DNA from: Cyclaneusma minus
Lineage: Eukaryota > Ascomycota > Leotiomycetes > Marthamycetales > Marthamycetaceae
Length of the DNA: 64,000 nucleotides
Direction: 5' to 3'
NCBI GenBank assembly: GCA_037179335.1
Contig: JAKZHN010000003.1
Coordinates: 1,860,001 to 1,924,000 of the forward strand
Shown here: piece by piece, positions 24,911 to 35,354 of the stretch
Position numbering within the stretch: the stretch's first letter is position 1
Layout: each line of letters begins with the position of its first letter
Notes under the pieces: model-generated
Told to the model about the DNA's origin: nothing
What the model saw: only the letters and a program-made list of their open reading frames with translations
The model's database searches: none
Position numbers and translations under genes: made by a program

Positions 24911-26760
24911 ATATTGATAAGTATAAATAGATTTTATTAATAAATTTTAAATAAAATTGCTTGGCGATTTCCAAATTTTAAATATAATTTCTAATTTTAA
25001 TATTGATTTTTAAAAAGCTTTAATTAAGTTATAAAATTGCGTTATATATAGTATTAAAACTATATTTAGCCATTTTAAAGTTTTTTATTAAATCTTTTTA
25101 TAATTATTTAAAAACCAATTGGCTGCTTTTAAATTATATAATAATTTAATAGAAACTTGCTAGAATAAATATTGCAATTTAAACTTTTAATATATATATA
25201 ATATTGCTAATTAATTTATTTAAAAAGCGGGTATTAGTATAAATTAGCAATACCAAAATTAACCTTGTTATTATATAAATTTAAAAATATTATATTGCAA
25301 AATCGGGATAGGGTTTAGAAATTTATAATTGAAATTAATAATAGCCTTTTTATAATAATAAGGAAATAAAGCAATAAATAAAATAAAAAAACAATTAATT
25401 AAATATAAAATATTTTTTGCTATTAATAGGCCAAATTTATAGCTTTAATTATAAAAAACATAATTTATTTTAAATATTGTTTTTAGCAATAAAATAAATT
25501 GCTATTATTTTAAAAATAAATTTTCCAGTTTTGGCTTAGCAATTTACAAATTATTTAAAAATATATTTATATAATTAATTAAATATTTATATTCAGATGC
25601 TTTGCTTTTTTTTTCTAGACTTTTGCAATTTTTTAAATTTCGAAATTATTAATTCGCTTTTTTAAAATTCCGATTTTTCAATTTTTAATCCAATTTTCCG
25701 GTATTTGAATTAATAAAAATATTGGATATAATACTAATTATAAAGCAATTGTTGCAGGATTTATAAATTAAATTGCTATATTTAATGCTATTTTCGAAAT
25801 TTTAAACCATTTGAAAATATAAAAACTTTAATTCTTTTATCAAAAATCAAATATAAATTACTTTGAATATTTGCAATAGTTTTAAAAATAATTTAATATA
25901 TTTTTTTACTAATCCGAGTTTTTATATATTAATTTATACAAATTTTAATTATTGGAATTTGAAATAAAAAACATTAAATTCTAGATTAAAAATAATACTT
26001 CTTAAAAAAATATTATTTTTTATATTTATATTAATTTAAAGCAAAGTTTATAGAAAAATAAGTCAATTAATATATTAAGCATAAATATATATAATAATTT
26101 GCATAGGCAAACCTTTTTAAAAAAAACTTTTAAATAAATTTTCAATTTGTAATTTGTATTTTTCTAAATTAAAAAAAAAAGATTATTTCGTTCATTGCAT
26201 TTTTAACGGCCATAATTATAGCAATTACTGCCGGTCCAAAGTTTTGGACTTTTGCAATACCGGGAATCCGAAAAATATACCAATTATAAATATATAGCTT
26301 TATCAGTATATTTTTAGTTTAATTTGCTAATTCCCTTTTTAGCAAATATTTGCATTTCGCTAAACAATTTAATTAAAGTCAATAATTTATATAGTTATTT
26401 TAATTTTCAAAGCAATTAATTTAAAAAAAGCGTTTAAATATTTTTTATAAATAAAATGCATTAATACTAAAATATTGCCGCATTAAATTCCAAATTTCAA
26501 TTAAAAATATTATTACTTTTAAAAAGACTTTTTTAAATAATGCAACTATTGGAGAAAATTTTAATATTTTTAATAAAATTCTATATAAATTTACTATTAG
26601 CATTTAAAAATTACAAATACCAATATTTGCGCTATAAAAAATAAATTATAATTTTAAAGCATTTACGCCGGCGCTTTTAGCAATTGCTATTAAATAGCTT
26701 TTGAATTTTAGAAACAATCAATTAATCCTATTTTTATAATAAAATAAAATAATATTTATA
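24911..26760. other. Unclassified mutated repeat DNA
   Basis: A+T-rich and featureless except for a short G+C-keeping island at 26231-26270 that contains the palindrome GTCCAAAGTTTTGGAC. Confidence 0.35.
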
Positions 26761-28260
26761 TAGTATAATAATATAATTTTGTATATAGCCAATTAGAAAT
26801 TAAAATAGAAAATTTACAATTTAATAGCGGAATTTAAATTTATTTAAAGCCAATAGGATAAGCTTTAAATTAAAACCAATAAATTTAAAATTACCAATAA
26901 AATAAATAATGCTTTAAATTAAAAAATTAAAAAATTAAAAAAGAATTTTGAAACAAAAGCCAAAAAACTCAATATCGTTAATAAAAACAAAATTGCCCTA
27001 TATAAAAATATTATTTAGCTAACCAAGGATTTTTAATTTAAAATTAATTAATTTTTAATTTTTAAAAAAGACAAAATTGCATTAAATAAAAAAATTGATG
27101 AAGTCACTAAAAAGCTTTAATTTAAAATTGGCAAGCTAAATATTTTGGAAAAAAATAATAACGCTTTAAAAAAGAAAATTAATAAAGTGATTAACGAGCT
27201 TTAAATTAAAATTCATAAATTAAATATTTTTAAAAAATGCTTTAAAAAAATTAATAAAATGACCAGCAAGCTTTAAATTAAAATTAGTAAATTAATTTTT
27301 TTTAAAAAGGATAATAATGCTTTAAAAAAGATTAATAAATTAAACGTCGCGGCGCAAAACAATAGCGCTTTAAATAAGAAAATTGAATAAATAATTAATT
27401 TTTTTTAAATTAAAATCAAAAGAATTAATATTGTTAAAAAAATAACAAAGATTTAAATAACAAATTGTATAATTGAATTAAGGATATTTAAAATATTAAA
27501 AATCAATTTTCAATTGCATAAAATCAGCTAATACAATTTATTAATTAATTAAACGGTTATTAAAATCAATTAAAAAACTCTATTATTAGAAAAACTGCGC
27601 TGCAGCGCAAATTTAATAGAAAAGGCCAATTTATTGCCGGCATTGCTTAAAAGGCTAATACTATCTATTCGAAATTCTAATAAAATCGGATTTGTATTTG
27701 CTAATATTTTTAAAATCCATTAGAAAATTATAAAACGCTTAAATTTGTATTTTAATTATGGTAAAATTAAAAATATTAAAAGATTTATAATAATTAAAAG
27801 ATTAAAGCATTCAAAATTAACAAAATTAATTTATATTAATAGATCTTTAATAAAATGCGCGATTTTAATTTAGAAAAAGAAAACGCTATTAAAAAAATAA
27901 AAAAGCGTAATTTAATAAAAAAGCTAGACTAATAAAAAGAATAAGAAAAAAAAATAAGCTTTATATAAAGTTAATGCTAGGCAATTATATTAAAATTTTT
28001 AAAAAAGCATTTTATTTAGCTTGCAAAATTGATTTCGCAAAATCAAAAAAAAAAATCAAAAAAAATTGCCAATTCGAAAAACTGCGAGCCGGAAAATAGC
28101 TTCAAAATAACTAACGCTAGAAAAAATATAATTCAAAAAATAAATAAATAAATTATTATATAAATTGCTATATTAAAATAATTTCTGATATAAAAGCAAA
28201 TAGCAAAAAAACAATTGAAATTGCTTGCCAATTAATATTATTTAAAATAGGCATAGAGTT
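26761..28260 (+). pseudogene. Fossil coiled-coil protein gene (RIP-type stops)
   Basis: One plus-strand frame (codons in phase with 27061) stays coding-like for about 1.5 kb. Its stops are nearly all TAA or TAG in places where neighbouring repeat units suggest Gln. In 26977-27228 the frame consists of exact 28-codon units. Each contains a motif like NNALKKKIN, then a helix with Leu/Ile every 3-4 residues (e.g. KVINEL, stop, IKIHKLNI). Twenty-eight residues is four heptads, so the product was a parallel coiled coil rich in Lys, Asn and Ile. The part after about 27480 is less repetitive (e.g. LLPALLKRLILSIRNSNKIGF). What it encoded is unknown; it could be the structural (gag-like) protein of a transposon or a host gene trapped in the block. 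The 5' and 3' limits are approximate. Confidence 0.6.
26893..27440 (+). repeat. 84-bp tandem repeats (28-codon heptad units)
   Basis: Units at 26977-27060, 27061-27144 and 27145-27228 are each exactly 84 bp. The next (27229-27300) has lost four codons, and further diverged units follow to about 27440; one precedes 26977. Each unit ends in CTTTAAATTAAAATT-like sequence, where TAA replaces a probable CAA. Confidence 0.75.
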
Positions 28261-29059
28261 ATTTTTTTTATATATTATTATTATTAATATTTATATATTT
28301 TTGATATATTTTATTAGTTATTTTCAATAATAATTTCAAGGTATTAAGCAAAGAATTTAGGAATGCAAAAATTAAAGGCTAGGACGGCTTTATTGGATAT
28401 TATTTAAAAAAAAGATTAATGGCTATATTAAATTAATATATTATATAATTATATAGCTATAAGCAATTAAATATAATTGGTTAAAAATAATTGTTAAAAT
28501 GCTTTATAATTATTTATAATATATTTAATTATTATATAAATATTATATAATTTTCATTTAATATTTATATTTTTTAAATTAACTAATTATTTATTTTGCT
28601 TTCGGATTTATATAAAATGAAAAGTCTTATTTGTTTTATATTATTTTTAAATTTATAAATATTTCTTAATTTAATTAATTATAGACTTTTATATTATAAT
28701 AGCGCTTTAATATAAAAATAATGTAAATGGTATTAATTGCAATTTAAATTTTGCAATTTTTTTTTAAAATTAAAATTTCGATTTAGAAAGAAAATAATAT
28801 TGATTTTTTAAAAAATAATATAAAAGTATATAGTATTAAATAATTGCGAATATTAAATTTGCTATTTTAATTTATAAAAATTAAATCTTAATTAACGCAT
28901 TATATTATAAAATATAGCCGCTATATTTAGCTATAATGCATTAATAAAAATTTAGCTTATATAAATTAAAATAGCGAATTTAATATTTGTAATTATTTAA
29001 TGCTATATGCTTTTGTTTTTGGAAGCCTATATTAAAATATTAAATTAGGCTAATAATTA
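28261..29059. other. Unclassified mutated repeat DNA
   Basis: A+T-rich sequence between the fossil coiled-coil gene and the right-edge array; no structure seen. Confidence 0.35.
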
Positions 29060-29430
29060 AATTCTAAATTAAGCTATTAAATAAATTTAAATTGCCAAAT
29101 AAATTTTAAATTAAATTGGAGTTTTAAATTAAATTGGAGTTTTAAATTAAATTGGACTTTTAAATTAAATGAAAATTTCAAATTAAATTGGCAAATTAAT
29201 TTTAAATCAAATTGAAATTTTAAATTAAATTGGAATATTAAATTAAATTGGTAAATAATTTTTAAATTAAATTAGCAAATCAATTTTAAATTAAGCTGCC
29301 AGGTAAATCTTAAAATAGATTGCTAAATAAATTTAAATTTAAATTGGAGTATTAAATTAAAATGCCAGTTTAATTTTAAATTAGACTGGAGTTTTAAATT
29401 AAAATAAAATATTAAATTAAATTGCAATTA
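29060..29430 (+). repeat. Right-edge A+T minisatellite array, ~20-bp units
   Basis: The clearest array: the 20-bp unit TTTTAAATTAAATTGGAG is repeated nearly perfectly at about 29110-29165, then with more variation to 29430. It is the reverse complement of the unit at the left edge of the block (4880-5340). Confidence 0.75.
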
Positions 29431-29440
29431 GTTTTGCATG

Positions 29441-30019
29441 GAATTTCGAATTGCCTTGGACCGCCTCGGACTGCGTCGGGCTGTCCCGGCTCTTCTCGAT
29501 TTACTGCGCATTAATAGTCGGTTAAAAGCGCGGCGCGCGCCTCTGGCGCGCCGTGCACAATATGAAGGCGGCTGATGGAGTTACGGAGGAGAAACTTTGG
29601 ATGACCAATCGAAGGGTCAAATTTAGGTTGCTCTAGTGTCATTTAGTGTCGGTATCACAGATTCTCCGTGCTCCTAGCGTGCGTTACACGAAAATTCTGC
29701 TCATCAACGTCAGGACATCCCACGACTCCTCACAACCCCTTCCAAAAACCCTCATAAAGTGTGCTGAGCTCTTTCCGCCATTGTTGGCTATGACGCCATG
29801 TTTATTAAAATCCATCCTGTTCGGAAGGAAGTGCACAGTTCCTTCCATCACCTCAAAAGTATCGCAGAAGCCGCGGGGGAGCAATCAGCACCCAGGGGCA
29901 GATCTGTCTTCTCAATATTCACTGGTTCGTCCAACGACGTTTTTTCGAATTTCTTGGATCTTTATGGGGCGAAATTGGGCTACAAAATTAAATTAAAATG
30001 GCTATATGGCCGAATGGAA
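29441..30019. other. Block edge to tRNA: short G+C repeats, no gene
   Basis: Composition switches back to normal here. At 29458-29498 four 10-bp units follow each other (GGACCGCCTC, GGACTGCGTC, GGGCTGTCCC, GGCTCTTCTC). At 29528-29556 a G+C-rich inverted repeat can form a stem (GCGCGGCGCG with CGCGCCGTGC, 9-base loop). Coding frames at 29646-30031 overlap on both strands and are not supported. Confidence 0.5.
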
Positions 30020-30092
30020 GCGACGTTGTAGTAGTGGTTTAACTGGTCTGCTTCCCAAGCAGGAGACGCGAGTTCGAACCTCGCACGTCGCA
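30020..30092 (+). tRNA. tRNA-Gly (anticodon CCC)
   Basis: Seventy-three bases fold into a complete cloverleaf without intron. The acceptor GCGACGT pairs with ACGTCGC, with A as discriminator. The D stem TAGT/ACTG has a GG-containing loop. The anticodon stem TCTGC/GCAGG has loop TTCCCAA, giving anticodon CCC (reads GGG, Gly). There is a 4-base variable region, and T stem GCGAG/CTCGC with loop TTCGAAC. The internal B box GTTCGAACC is intact. It lies about 580 bp outside the A+T-rich block. Confidence 0.95.
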
Positions 30093-30095
30093 TAC

Positions 30096-30100
30096 TTTTT
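30096..30100 (+). terminator. RNA polymerase III terminator of tRNA-Gly
   Basis: A run of five T residues three bases after the tRNA 3' end, the standard Pol III stop signal. Confidence 0.8.
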
Positions 30101-30620
30101 GCCCCATTTTTGCTGCATTTTTTCTGGGTTTTGGAGACGATGATTGCGTGAGGTGTCAGGTGAGTGAAGCCAAAAACGGCATTCCTACGTGGTTTTGGGA
30201 GAAGAGGAAATGTGAGTGCTTGTTGAGAGGGCTGGGTGGACCAAACGGTGGGAAACGGATTGGAGACGTGCAAACCTCAACCTTGACCACAAGACTGGGC
30301 CCTTGCTGTGGCATAATGACGGCTTGTATGCTTGAGTTGCCAGCTGCTATAAGCCAGCTCAGGATTTTCTTTTCTGATGCATAGGGGTCCTGTGCTCCTG
30401 CGGGTTCACTGAGTTTCTTCGACTCTTTTTACCCATGCTTTCAGCCTTGCATTTCACCACACCATTTTTGTTTCGATTCTGTTCTCTTCTCGGTCCTATT
30501 CATTGGGTGGAACAGTTCTTTATCTGCGTGGCGGGCAGTGCCCTAATGTTGCTGATTTTTAAACCGGCATGCGTGATCTATGCTATTCAAAGCTATGGTT
30601 ATTTTCATTTGAAGTCTCGT
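30101..30620. other. Intergenic, no supported gene
   Basis: No credible frame, splice structure or repeat seen between the tRNA and the MITE. Confidence 0.4.
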
Positions 30621-30865
30621 GATGTCCTCAGGGTGTGGGAATCTCAAAGGGAAAATCTCAACTTTAAGATTTTATCTTAATTTTCAAGATAAAATCTATT
30701 TTAAGGGGTCTTGAGATTAGATATATCAAGATTATTTCGAAATCTCAAGATTTTCTAAATTTTTATTAGAAATAAAATCTATCCCAAGGGGTCCTAAAAT
30801 TAGATGTATCTTATCTAGAAATTTTTGAGATTTCCCCTTTGAGATTCCCGTACCCTGAATGTCCT
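30621..30865. mobile_element. hAT-type MITE with 8-bp target-site duplication
   Basis: The element is 30629-30857 (229 bp). Its terminal inverted repeats are 33 bp long and agree at 30 of 33 positions; they start CAGGGT and end ACCCTG. Flanking it are GATGTCCT (30621-30628) and AATGTCCT (30858-30865), an 8-bp duplication with one difference. CAGGG-type ends and an 8-bp duplication are the established marks of the hAT superfamily. The interior is A+T-rich and holds a partial inner direct repeat (AAGGGGTC...TTAGATATATC and AAGGGGTC...TTAGATGTATC). There is no coding capacity, so it depends on a hAT transposase elsewhere. Confidence 0.85.
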
Positions 30866-31340
30866 ACCCATGATTGGTTCATTGAGTCTGGATATTGAAA
30901 GTCTGGCGCAGTCTATCTGTTTCAACTACCATGTAATTTGCATTCACCTGTAACGTAATTGTCTTGACAGTACAGCTCATGTCCGTCAAGAACAGCAGTT
31001 CGTTACGATGCCCTGCAAAAGACTCAAGACTCTAGCGGCTTGGTATCTGGTGGCGGAAAATGTGCCTCCATTGTCACCTCTAAGGTGTGTGACGTCCCGG
31101 TAAATTCACCTCCTTGTCCGTCAACGCACGAGCCGCCACGTGACGCGGCGCGGCGCTAGTGGAAGCGTGGCGAGCTGCCGCCGGACCTCCATGCACAAAA
31201 CCAAACTTCTGCGGACGCGCTCTCCTCTTTCTTCTTTCTTTCGACGACCTGCGCCCGCGACCTGCGATCCCAGAGATCCCAGATTCACCCGTCCGACTCT
31301 CCGACTCTCCACCCGACCCAGGACCAAGCCGCCCGCCGAG
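30866..31340. other. Upstream region of the F-box-like gene
   Basis: Contains a pyrimidine-rich stretch (about 31220-31250, CTCTCCTCTTTCTTCTTTC) of the kind common in fungal promoters and 5' leaders. An ATG at 31159 starts a Pro/Leu-rich frame that could matter for the start of the next gene. Confidence 0.4.
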
Positions 31341-33476
31341 ATGGCTCCCGCAGAGTTGTCTGCCGCTGCTTTGTCCACCACTGCTGCGAAGGTCCCTGCT
31401 GCGAAGGTTGCTCCTGCCTCAGATCCAAGCTTCTCCGCAACTTCACGCATGCAAACCCTTGTCAGCAATGATGTGAGTGTGACTTCATACCTAGGGCCTC
31501 GGCTGAGCTGATCATTGCAATTTAGGAACGTGCAATCGTTGGACTCCACCTTCTCGAACACCTCCTCCCCGAACGAGCCAGCCGCGGTGAAGCATGTCGT
31601 CTTGCCTGCTGCTGCCGAGTGGCCCAAAGTCAATTGGGCAAACATCCCGACCGGAACCTTCCCTCTGGGACTCCTGCCACGAAAACTCCAGAGCAAGATC
31701 CTTGGCATTATCCTTGCCGTGGATTACATCGAGATTGAAGATGACATTGATGATGAGATTGAGGTTGAGACCTGGCACACTCCCGGGCGTCTGACCATCC
31801 ACACCGGTCAGCTTTTCAACATCAACATGCTCGCGTCGTCGAGTTCATATCGCTGGGAAATGAACGGATTGGGCATGCTGTGGAGCCAGAGTACCTTCCA
31901 ACTCCGTGTGCCTGTCCCCACATGGAAGTTCGGGCACCGAGAGCGCGTGAAGCGGCTTCTTGCCAGAGAGATATTGACTTCTCGAATCGTCCCAAACTCT
32001 GGGCCACGAACACGACAGCTGCAATCTTTGCTTCGAAAGCTCCGATTTGTGGGATGTGCTTCGATGGCAGAAGCTGACTGCGAGAATTGCTGCCTGGATG
32101 TGACTGTGTTCTACTATCAGTTTGAGATGCTCCAATGTCTCTATTCGGTCACCGGGCTCGACACCCTCGAGTTTTCGCTCGCTGCAATGGATCCCGAATA
32201 CCACACATGCTCGGTAGCCCGCTCCCATGCTGCTAGGTTGCTCGGATCTCGCCTTCTTCATCTCAGAGAGTTGCTTGAAGAGAGCCTCGAGGGCGGCCTC
32301 CATCGAGATGACTACACCAAAGTCTACAGGCGCGTCGTATTGCGAGATTGTCCATCAGGAAAGATGGGTCTTCGAGTACTTCGTTTGTTCGAACAGTACT
32401 ACTACGCCGCTGACGGTGTACCTGTGACCTGCTATGACTTCCGGGGCCGTCAGATGCGAGTACAGAACGGCGAACTCACCGCGCCGAAAGTGGACTGGAG
32501 GCGTCTCCCTACTGAGCTGGTTGAGTACATTCTGCTTGCAAACATTCCGTCCGGCCACTCCCTCACAAATCCATGGGTTTCCAGACGATCTGTCAATGCG
32601 CCTGACGATATTTGCTACGGGCAGATCTCCAATGTCCTCGCAGTTTCCAAGCGCATTTGTCACAAAGGCCTTGCTATCCTCTACGGCCAAAACATGTTTG
32701 TCAACCACCGAACGAGGCGCGTAGGCAGACACACCGACGGAGTGAGCGAAACGAGAGAGTGCATAACGTGGTACAAGGAGATGATCTACTACTTCGACAT
32801 CGATGGAAGAAAGTTGCACGTGCAGCGCGGTTCACTAGTCCGCCATCTGACAGTGTGCAACGGCCATGCCCTCTCAAACCCCTTCAACAACGCATACCGT
32901 CGGTACGCGTTCCAGACCAGTCTGCAATCCACGATCTTCGAAATGGTTAACCGACTCGAGACTGTCGTGTTTACCTTCGACGAAGCACGCGGTACGGGTC
33001 TCCCCACTTACCTGCTTAGCGCCGACCCAAATGTCTTCTTCGGCCCCTCTGCTCCAAGCACTACACCAGACCAGCACTCAGAAGACGAAAACGATGGCAG
33101 GGTGCGCATCGTCCGCGGCCATGAAGATGAACATGGTGCCTTTTGGGTGTTCGATTTCACCGACTGCAAGATCCTTGAACTATTTCCCCAGGACTACAGA
33201 TGGCTACCGAAGAAGCTCATCCTCAAAGCAGAATCTGCGAGCCTCGACGACCCGGTTGCCTCGCATTTCATGGAGCATCAAATCAGGACCGAACTTCCTG
33301 CCAGCGGAGGTCGATTTGTTCTGGATTACAAGACGGAGAAGCCGAAGAACTGGAAGTCTAAAACGGAGAAGGAGAAGATTATGGAGAAGGAGGGAGGGAA
33401 TGGTGTGGAGGAAGCTTATGCAGATGGAACCTACAAGAAGCTGCCTTGGGAGGACTTCATGCATCTCAAAATCTGA
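31341..33476 (+). CDS. F-box-like hypothetical protein, two exons
   Basis: The long exon (about 31526-33476) encodes some 650 residues with two F-box-like segments: WANIPTGTFPLGLLPRKLQSK near the N-terminus and WRRLPTELVEYILLANI in the middle. The second is followed by ISNVLAVSKRICHKGLAILYG, a pattern frequent in fungal F-box-type proteins that act as substrate adaptors of SCF ubiquitin ligases. The C-terminus is charged (KTEKEKIMEKE). Exon 1 from the ATG at 31341 (MAPAELSAAALS) ends at an excellent donor, GTGAGT at 31473, and the acceptor TTTAG at 31525 has a CTGAT branch site. That 53-bp intron puts the two exons out of frame, whereas the ATG at 31159 would be in frame. The exact start is unresolved, so treat 31341 as provisional. 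Confidence 0.6.
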
Positions 33477-34801
33477 GAATGTATGTATGTGGTAGCATTC
33501 TCGACTTGATCGCCATGTCCTCTTGCATGGCATGACGAGGAAAGATTCCTCACATAGTGGAAAGTGGAATACCAACTCCTTTGTTCCGTCTTCTCTTCAC
33601 TTGGTGACACAATCAATATCCTGAATGGAATTACCTTTCTCCGTGATCACATATATAATGTACCCTTGTCTATTACTCACACTATCGTCATGTCTCCTTC
33701 TCTCTCCGTAATCCGCATCCCTCTAGTTTGGAAATTCACAATGTTTATTAGTCTCTTTCACCTCCGATTCGTCCCGGCGGGAATGAAGATCCGCTCATCC
33801 CATGCCCTCCCACCAGCTCGAAGAAACCATCGGCTCAAGGTTCGGACTGCTGAATCTCCTCGCTTTGGAGATCACTGGGGACATATGTACCGCATCCAAG
33901 CTCTACAACAGTATGTCTTGTAATTTTGAACAGATCAGTTTGGACTCCAGCGGTACTACAAACACCAAGCTTCAAGGTGACAATATTGTGACTTGTGAGC
34001 CCTCGGTTCACCCTAGCCATCTTGGCCCCGACTCCTATTCAGCCCCCATTTTACCCACCCTGCCATCAAGAATTCCGGTTGGTAGATCAGTGAAGACCGC
34101 CGTTGTGGGAGTCTTTCGCTTGCCCTCTCTAGAAGAATCGTGCAGATCTCCGACACTCAGAGTGCGGGGTGAAGCCGGTTTCTGCAGCTGTGTCACGAAG
34201 GTCAAGTGTACGATTGGCAAGATGGTGATGCTGTGCCAGGTGGCTGAGTCGGCTTGTCCAACCTCTTACCAGCTCGACTCAGGCAATTTGCACGCATATT
34301 CCAGAGATATATACAGGGCCTGAGATACAGGAATTCGACTTTTTTGACATACATATCTCTACTAGGCTGAGGGAATCCTGGGTCTCCATGGAGGCAGCGA
34401 TTTTTCCGGATTTTGCATGATGAAAGAGCTTTTGACCGTTGACTACTGTCAAGCAAGCAATGACTTTGTGCACACAATATTTGCTCGGAGTGCAGCTGTG
34501 ACTCACAATATCCATACCGGTCTCACGGAATAGACAAGATTTTGAGTCTGCTTGACTGGCTAGTTCGTATGAAACTTCGTGGTACTTTTCACTGATTCAG
34601 ATTCTTGGGAAACTGCAGAAACACTTGTACGCTAGGAAACATAAAGGCAACGTTTGGTAATTGAAGGATTCGAGTACATAAAGACCTCAATCGTCCCAGC
34701 TATCCCAGTATGTCCATATTACTTCCACCACACCGAGTCCAGTTCAAGTCATTGCAACTTTCTCCGCAACTTACATTCCAACAATTCCATCACAACTTAC
34801 C
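33477..34801. other. Intergenic, no supported gene
   Basis: A 173-codon frame at 33802-34323 shows no domain or normal codon pattern. The last 100 bases are C/A-rich and form the probable promoter/leader of the secreted-protein gene that follows. Confidence 0.4.
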
Positions 34802-35354
34802 ATGCATTACCTCGCCATCTTCGCCGGCCTTGCTGCCGCCGTCTCCGCAGCAGTCCTCCCTCGTCAAGACACCTCCGATACATTCAACATCCCCTCCATC
34901 TACGCCTCTGGCTCCCCCCACAGCAGCAGTGTGGAATGGAGTTTTAAAGTCGAGGATGGTATCGACTGCGTAACCTGCAGCAACGGTAATCTCCAATTCC
35001 CCAATCCCCATCGGAAATCCAAATCACATTTCCAACTCCTCACCAGCAAGTCCACAACAACTAACACACCACCTTGTAGTCACATACGACGGTCCTTACC
35101 TCTTCGACGTACCCACCAGCTGCTGTACCGATGATTGCTCATGGACCTGGTCTTGGGAGACCTTGTACTACAATGTGTACGCCCTGACCGTTACACACTA
35201 CGAGACGAGTGATTATGAGATTGCGGTTCTGTACTTGTCGAGGGATACTTATGGGGTTGTGGCGGTTGACGAGGCGAATCCGAATGGGGATTATGAGTAC
35301 TTGAACGTGTCTGGGTTGAGCTTTCAGCCGTCGTACACCACCTACGGTTTCTGA
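34802..35354 (+). CDS. Small secreted protein 1 (152 aa, two exons)
   Basis: Exon 1 is 34802-34985 and exon 2 is 35080-35354. The intron is 94 bp with donor GTAATC, branch site AACTAAC (about 35059) and acceptor TTGTAG. The product begins with a clear signal peptide (MHYLAIFAGLAAAVSAAV) and a Kex2-like site LPRQ. The mature part is Trp/Tyr-rich with five cysteines (CVTC, CC, DDC), e.g. CSWTWSWETLYYNVYALTV. No conserved family was recognised; the fold may be a beta-rich AA1-like type (weak inference). Size, secretion signal and Cys content fit the small secreted proteins that fungi use at the host or environment interface, but no function can be assigned. Confidence 0.75.

Larger units (their letters stand above)
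4801..29440. other. RIP-type A+T-rich block (AT isochore)
   Basis: About 24.6 kb made up mostly of A and T, dominated by TAA, TTA, ATA and TAT, with sharp transitions at about 4800 and 29440. There is no intact gene. Remains of coding sequence show almost only TAA/TAG stops where Gln codons are expected, the mark of CpA-to-TpA change on either strand. RIP acting on transposon copies is the established explanation for such blocks in Pezizomycotina. The few open frames inside (such as 5920-6144, 9588-9836, 20699-20908, 23950-24207) are Lys/Ile/Asn/Phe-rich and not supported as genes. Confidence 0.9.

Noticed and set aside
27739..27780. Zinc-knuckle-like remnant (YFNYGKIKNIKRF) in the fossil coiled-coil gene
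   Set aside because: Spacing fits CX2CX4HX4C, but several needed positions could not arise from Cys or His by C-to-T or G-to-A change, so it is not usable as evidence for a gag protein.
4801..29440. Mitochondrial DNA insertion or mis-assembled organelle contig
   Set aside because: High A+T alone suggested it, but no rRNA, tRNA or respiratory gene fragments were found, and a gypsy element with LTRs and target duplication lies inside, which fits nuclear RIP DNA.
33802..34323. 173-codon plus-strand frame
   Set aside because: No signal peptide, domain or splice context; competing frames of similar length on the other strand.
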